A DNA stretch of 64,000 nucleotides from positions 12,124,525 to 12,188,524 of the forward strand of contig NC_092330.1 of the NCBI RefSeq assembly GCF_036785885.1. Direction: 5' to 3'. Numbering within the stretch: position 1 is the stretch's first letter; each line of letters starts with the position of its first letter. The DNA comes from Coffea arabica. Its lineage: Eukaryota; Streptophyta; Magnoliopsida; Gentianales; Rubiaceae. The notes under the pieces are model-generated. The model saw only the letters and a list, made by a program, of their open reading frames with translations. It had not been told where the DNA came from and searched no databases. Both the position numbers and the translations under genes were made by a program. Of the stretch, positions 58,494 to 64,000 are shown piece by piece.

Positions 58494-61400
58494 TTAAAAT
58501 GTTCCTGACCCAGCAAAGTCGATGCCTAGTAATCGGAAGTCTTGAGAAGTTAAGGGAATACAAGTGGCTAACACATCCAATTCCAAATGAATATGAGTTG
58601 TATCAATCATTACTCTGCACGGTACAACATTCTCGTCACCAATCGAAAGATGACAGTTCTCATAAGAACCTTCTACAGGTGGAAGATTTAATAAACAAGA
58701 TTTTGGAGCTGACACCCTATTATCAGTAGCAAACCCGTCGTTCTCTTCCATCATCAACATGAGACGATGATGACGGCCCAAAAGCTCCGATGCATAGTTC
58801 ATGTCCCCCTTGGCAAGAGCATGACGGACACGAGTTGATGAGACTTGGCCTCGCTCCATTGAATCACTAGCATTGATCTCTTTGGAGTCTTGTTTTTTGT
58901 CCATGACCGAACTAATAATGTATGCTCCCAGACCATACTCCTCACACAATCTAACGAGATCTGACGCATCACCAGCAGCCTTATATCCAAACCGATAGTT
59001 TTCGCCTATCACAAAACAATATCCTTGTTTACTGCCATTACTCAGAGACATTCTAAAAGGAAACAAAAGACAATAGGGAAATAAGCTTAAGTACCTGCCA
59101 CAACACCACGTACTCCAAGCTCCAAAGAGAGCTTCTCAACAAATTGCCGTGGAGTGAGATACCTGACTTTCGAGAATTCAATGTGAAATTCCCTGGGTGT
59201 CAAATTGCCACAGTTTGGTGCCCACGAGGATAGAACCCTTTTCCGGTCACATTTGGCAACAATTGGAGCCCTGTTTATACCATTTAAATGAATAAGCTCG
59301 CATCAATCTCCTCTTTTCAACACTCTGTCTCTATAATTTCAACTCAAGATTGAACTCATAAATCTTCCCTATAAGGTAATTTATGACAAGTAATCTGAAG
59401 AAATGAATGAATGTTTGTATCACATATTACAAAAATAAATCCAAATGGAGACATAAGAAAGAATAAAACTCCAAAATTTTGCATAACCTTCCCAATCTAG
59501 CAACAAGAAATCTGGAATTGGTAGCATGACATCAAAATTGCTTTCTGACATAAATTCTTAACCCTGTACTAAGAGTTCTGTAAACAACTAAGCCCTATTC
59601 CATTCACTGTGTAATGATCTATTTTAGCATGCTAATAGAGCTGAAGGAGCATGATTATCGAAAAAATTCCTTTTATCTGCAATTGTGCGAATGTCACACA
59701 GGTATGTTGGCTCTGCTATTGAACTTTCATCTTATAACAGATAACGGTCCAGAAGAAAATTCTGGCTTTTTTCCAGTCATTTTTTTTTCAATACTTATCA
59801 GTTCTGATCCTTTTCCTTTTACAAGGATTGGTGCAGCATGGAAGCCAAGAGACTTCTATAGAAGAAAACTCCCATGTTGGCCATGGCTCTCCTATTCAAA
59901 GATCTATCAAAGGAATGAAAGGCCTTAAAAAGCTTTTAGTCTACATATTCTGTTTATGTTCAAGCAAGCAAGCTTTACAACAAGTCATCCCATCCACTAC
60001 AGAATAGCCCGCAACTTTGGAGAATCTCTTAAGTATAGCAGCGTATTCCGTGAGAAGTGGCTGTGCCCTAAAAGTGTGGGGCGATTTAGACATGGCACTA
60101 ACAGGAAGTCTTGGAATAAGCAAGTGTCCAAAGTATTCTCTGTGATTGTGGTTGACTCACTCCAGAATGCAACAGCCCTTTACTCTTTGATTATGTCTAA
60201 ATTTTATAGGATGTCTTCTGAATAAAGAACTTGAAAGATAATATGCACAGGCACCTAGGTCACTTAGAAAAAATCCAAATGATAAGGGGAAAATAAAAAC
60301 TATCATTCTATCAACTATGGGATGCTATAGGGTACTATAGGATGGCACCAATATTAAATCCATTATCATCTAAATCAGTAAATCATGTAATGCAATTATT
60401 GCCTTATTTGAATCTATCATATCTTACAAGAGCATTGATTTCAACATAAAGGGGTCAAAAGATGCTGTACAGTTGCTATTGGTGATTGCATATTTATTTT
60501 TGGCATTTATCTATAATTTATCTAATATTTCTCTGCATCCGTATGACAATTGTTAAGGTGTTGAGTGCAGGTATGAAGGGTACATATTGGGAGATACAAA
60601 ATGAGAGAAGTTGGGTACTACGTTGTCCTCAGAAAAGAAAGAAAACTATGCCTAGTGAGAGACAGACAAAGGGAGAGTAGCAAACCAGCCATGGAGGTCA
60701 ACCAAAAGAGGGGACATGCACTCTAAAACCTTTTTTTTTGGGGGGGGGGGAGGGGGAGGGGGGGCGGGGTGGGTGGTGGGGGACCCTGCAGATAGTGGTG
60801 CCTGCTCAGTGTATTTCTAAAAGGGATTACAATTTTTAAAGAGTTATCCAAGAGTCTACATTGCTCCAAAAAATGGAAGCCAAGGCACAACTAGCAGGTA
60901 GCTTCCTTCCAAATACAAGTTTGGACCAGTGCATGGAATTAATTCCAGGCCACATCAACAAGAGTGTTCAGCAATTTACGGTGGCTGAGTTACGTAGCAC
61001 TTACCCAAAAAGGACAGCACAGTGAACTTGAACTAAAAAGTAAAATAATTTCAAAAAATCAAAAAATATCATTCCACCTAATAAGGAGACAAGGTACTAC
61101 GCTATTGCGTAACCTGTCCCCTTGTGTGGTACACTGGTAGCTCAAGATCTGTGTGTGCTGCTTTAACAGCCAAATAGTAGGTTAAGACTACCTTTGGCAT
61201 GTGTTGACGTCCCCTCCAGTGCACAAACTACGTGAGGGAGGTATATCAGATGATGATAATGTCATTGTTTAAGAGTCCTGTTGGATATGTTATGAGGGCC
61301 CAATTTCCACTTGAAATACTTATCTATCATGACAGGTGCTATACAATTGATGCCCTCCTAAACCCATTAAATAGGATGAGTCATCCATGCTCTGTATGTC

Positions 61401-63811
61401 TAAATACTAACAAACTGTTCAGGATTTCACGCACTATAGTTTTTCAATAAGCACATTTCTTCTTTTCACTTACTGTGTCTATTTTAAATTCTTGTTTCGC
61501 ATTCATTAGAATTTCCAAATCAAGTAGGATCTTTTGCAGGATATGATGTAGAAACTGGATTAGATTGAAAGAACTGTCAAAAAATAATACCCATTGACAT
61601 CCGTGGACTAGCTCAACCTTATATGAACAACACAATTCTATTTAAATGTTGTGATTTATTGTATAACTGTGACTTTTCTTATTTACTAGGTGATTGCCCA
61701 ATTTTTACAGCATCTACGGTTTCTTTAATTAGCTTTTCAGAAAATTCAGAGATTCATTCAGTGCACCCTTAACTGTGCTTGTTCGTGCAGCTAGTATTGA
61801 TTGCTTGAAATATGCATATCTAAGAATGTTGAGAAAGATATAAATATGGAATTGCCATGCAAGAAGATGGAAAACAGAAACTGCATATATAAGACATCAG
61901 ACTCTCTCTTTCAATTTGAAGAAATTTTATTGTAATGCACTAACCACTGCCTCTCATGCTATGGAACCAGCTATGGACATGTTCAAGATTCACTGGCATG
62001 CCTGAATGGAAAGTCCGCAACTTTGATTAACAAATGCAGGAGAGGATTGAGAATGACAAGATTTTGGAATATGAACAAGAAATGATGGCAAAAACAAACT
62101 GAAGGATATGTTTATCAGAGAAACAGAAGGAACCACTTTTTGAATGAATTTTGTCATCCTTTTTTCTATAGTCTATCATGCACAAATGATCAAAGTTTCT
62201 TTTTAAATAGAATGTTAATACAGAAATGAATGCACTAAACCAGACCTCCATTATCCATCTTAACATGGCAAGAAATTCTCAAAAACTTGCCATACTTTCA
62301 TTCCAATGACCACGCTCTCTATCACACTAAAAGCCGAATTTCAGAACTCAAATTTTGGGAGAAGACCATATGATCTCATTCAGGGGAACTACAGAACTTG
62401 GGGAGGTGTACCTGATTTATTTCCCACTTGAAATATTACTTAAAAACATGTAAAAATAGCTGTGAGAAATGGAAGTGAAGAATATTGCTGACCAAAAATG
62501 ATTAATATTGCTGAATATTTTCAGAAAAGCACCAAAATTGCAAGTGAAGAATGAAATTAAGGCCAGAGAAGTCAAGATCAAGAACAACCATCCTTTACAA
62601 CTTCAATTGTAAGCAAAACTTGAAAGCCTTCAAAGCCGTTAGAACAAAGACTATTCCATCCTATGATTTTGTCCAAGTATTTACTAGCCCAAAGAATGCA
62701 TTACAGTAAACTGAAACCAGTCAATTCAGAAGTCACTAAATAATTCCAGAATCATGAGAGAACCAGACATTACTGTCTTTTTGGATGCTACCAAAAAAGC
62801 AAATAAATAGGTCTAGCTGCATTCAGTTCTCCACTATCTCTCACTGGCTCTCACACACTCATTGTATCCTATGCATTCACCATAATTGGAAGTGAAGAAT
62901 ATTGCTGAATATTGCTGACCAAAACGATTAATATTCCAGAATATTTTCGGAAAACCACCAAACTTGCAAGCGAAGAATGAAATTAATGCTGGAGAAGTCA
63001 AGATTACGAAGAAAAATGTTAAACCCCATTTTTTACAACTTCAACAGTAAGCAAAACTTGAAAGTCCTCCAAGCCATCAGAACAAAGACTATTTCATCCT
63101 ATGATTTTGTGCTAAGTATTTACTAGCCAGAAGAATGCATTACAGCAAACTGAAAATTCAGAAGTCACCAAATAATTCCAGGATAGAGAACCAGACAGTA
63201 CCATCCTTTTTGGATCTCTGACTTTATGGCCATCACACACTCATTATATTTTACACATTCACTATATCTTTCCTTTAGATTAGTATGAGTATACTTCTCA
63301 CCACTTAAAACTAGTGCACATGGAAATCCAAAGTTTCAGATTATTAACCTATCTGTTTAACACTATGTGCTGAAGAAAACTGTGAGATAATACATGCAAC
63401 TATTGTTAGGCGATCTGTAGAGAAACAATTGCAAATACGTACAAGGAACACCAACATGTAGAGTTATGCAGTACATACCTAGGTTCCCACCCAAGAACTT
63501 CTGCCATTCCAACGAATGAAAGAAGAAAAGGTATCCCAACTTTTGATGCTTGGATTGCAAGTTCTCGGTGACCAATGTGAAGAGCATCAAATTTTCCTAA
63601 AGCAACTATCCCACCTATTTAAACAAGATTAAACGTTACAATGCAAAAAAGAACCAATCTTGTTTCTCAAGGCATAAATGTGTTTCCCTGTGTATGCAAA
63701 GAGATGAATGAATGATGAATTGCATGACATGTTCACCTAATGTAGTTCCATCCAGGATCACAGACTCATAAGGACGATGAAAAGTATACAAGTTAAGTAG
63801 ACAAGAGTAGG
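58494..63811 (-). CDS. RIBF: FAD synthetase (FMN adenylyltransferase, RibF type), 3' four exons
   Basis: Minus-strand exons 63737-63811 (right edge uncertain), 63479-63614, 59095-59270 and 58494-59005, joined in frame by GT-AG introns of 122, 4208 and 89 bp. The enzyme transfers AMP from ATP to FMN to make FAD; in Arabidopsis the homologous RibF proteins act in plastids and lack a riboflavin kinase domain. Evidence: the nucleotidyltransferase signature [60 protein letters not shown], the conserved [20 protein letters not shown] (split by the last intron) and [20 protein letters not shown]. The C-terminal 70 residues are weakly conserved in character and end in GSGTF. No kinase domain follows. 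The N-terminus with any transit peptide is beyond 64000. A retained last intron would open an in-frame ATG at 59066, which I ignore. Confidence 0.9.
60729..60785 (+). repeat. G-rich tract with quadruplex potential in RIBF intron
   Basis: T9 followed by runs of G separated by A, C or T (GGGGGAGGGGGGCGGGGTGGGTGGTGGGGG). At least four G-tracts of three or more lie within 45 bases. Similar T/G tracts occur at 48178-48201 and 58129-58153. Confidence 0.8.
62471..63265. repeat. Tandem duplication, unit about 417 bp, in RIBF intron
   Basis: Copy 1 (62471-62887) and copy 2 (62888 to about 63265) both start GGAAGTGAAGAATATTGCTG and share AATGAAATTAA, TACAACTTCAA, AGAACAAAGACTATT, AAGTATTTACTAGCC and CACACACTCATT in the same order. 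They differ by many substitutions and small deletions, so the duplication is old. Confidence 0.85.
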
Positions 63812-64000
63812 CTAATAGATGGGAACATTCTTGACAGAACATTCTGTTTAATGCAACTCTTCAGACGAATTTAATCTAGGTGGAAATAAGCATTTGTCAT
63901 TTTAGTTAGAGGTTTGGAATTTCGAAAATACATAACTCATATCTCTGGCAGCTTATTTGATGGAGCATTAGATGCAACAAAAGCAGCCCAGTTACAAACC

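Noticed and set aside
59006..59066. Alternative start for the FAD synthetase at 59066
   Set aside because: This sequence is the 89-bp intron; joining 59095 and 59005 restores the conserved [12 protein letters not shown] stretch.
61079..61240. Possible SINE or tRNA-like stretch in the RIBF intron (GTGGTACACTGGTAGCTC)
   Set aside because: I could not fold a tRNA or find A/B boxes with proper spacing, nor flanking duplications.

Overview
The window looks like nuclear DNA of a flowering plant, probably a dicot. It holds intron-bearing genes with GT-AG splice sites, AT-rich spacers, plant-type LINEs whose ORF2 carries an RNase H domain, and many long-LTR Ty3/gypsy chromoviruses primed by initiator tRNA-Met. 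I cannot name the species from sequence alone. A 500-base run of N (54006-54505) marks an assembly gap.

Region 1 (1-42499) is a nested pile of retrotransposons with no host gene that I can see. The clearest unit is a nearly intact minus-strand chromovirus (6085-16748): two almost identical 2.5-kb LTRs, a perfect 5-bp target duplication (AGGAA), PBS, PPT, an extra 180-codon leader ORF, gag and pol. A single in-frame TGA separates gag/capsid from the zinc knuckle and pol. It sits inside a 5'-truncated LINE (4973-6084 plus 16749 to about 19460), and the LINE sits inside a different LTR starting TGTAGACACC. To the left is an older, decayed relative of the intact chromovirus (40-4818). To the right (20683-42499) lie at least five further LTRs or fragments of related families in both orientations: a solo LTR with a perfect CATTC target duplication (32886-35542), a degenerate element with a shuffled domain order (25035-28684), and a partial RNase H-integrase-chromodomain interior (37276-39386). 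The divergent LTRs share short conserved blocks, including two splice-donor/acceptor-like pairs at constant spacing, which I consider the most interesting signal here.

Region 2 (42500-53900) is gene space. It has a broken BED zinc-finger (hAT transposase-like) fragment, a CTCGAG-rich patch with a TA/TG microsatellite, degenerate tandem repeats, and a complete four-exon gene on the minus strand for a 450-residue DUF829/TMEM53-like alpha/beta-hydrolase-fold protein (46529-49027). Upstream is a perfect 12-bp hairpin. A 288-bp SINE-like insertion with a 16-bp target duplication lies at 51769-52056.

Region 3 (54006-57612) is a LINE on the minus strand with its 5' UTR, ORF1 and the start of ORF2. 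The two ORFs overlap as ATGA, ORF2 has a frameshift, and the rest falls in the assembly gap.

Region 4 (58494-64000) is the 3' part of a minus-strand gene for a plant FAD synthetase (FMN adenylyltransferase, RibF type). It has four visible exons, a 4.2-kb intron with a 0.4-kb tandem duplication and G-rich runs, and a 5' end beyond the window. The two host genes show no functional link; the rest of the layout is mostly the history of transposon insertion.
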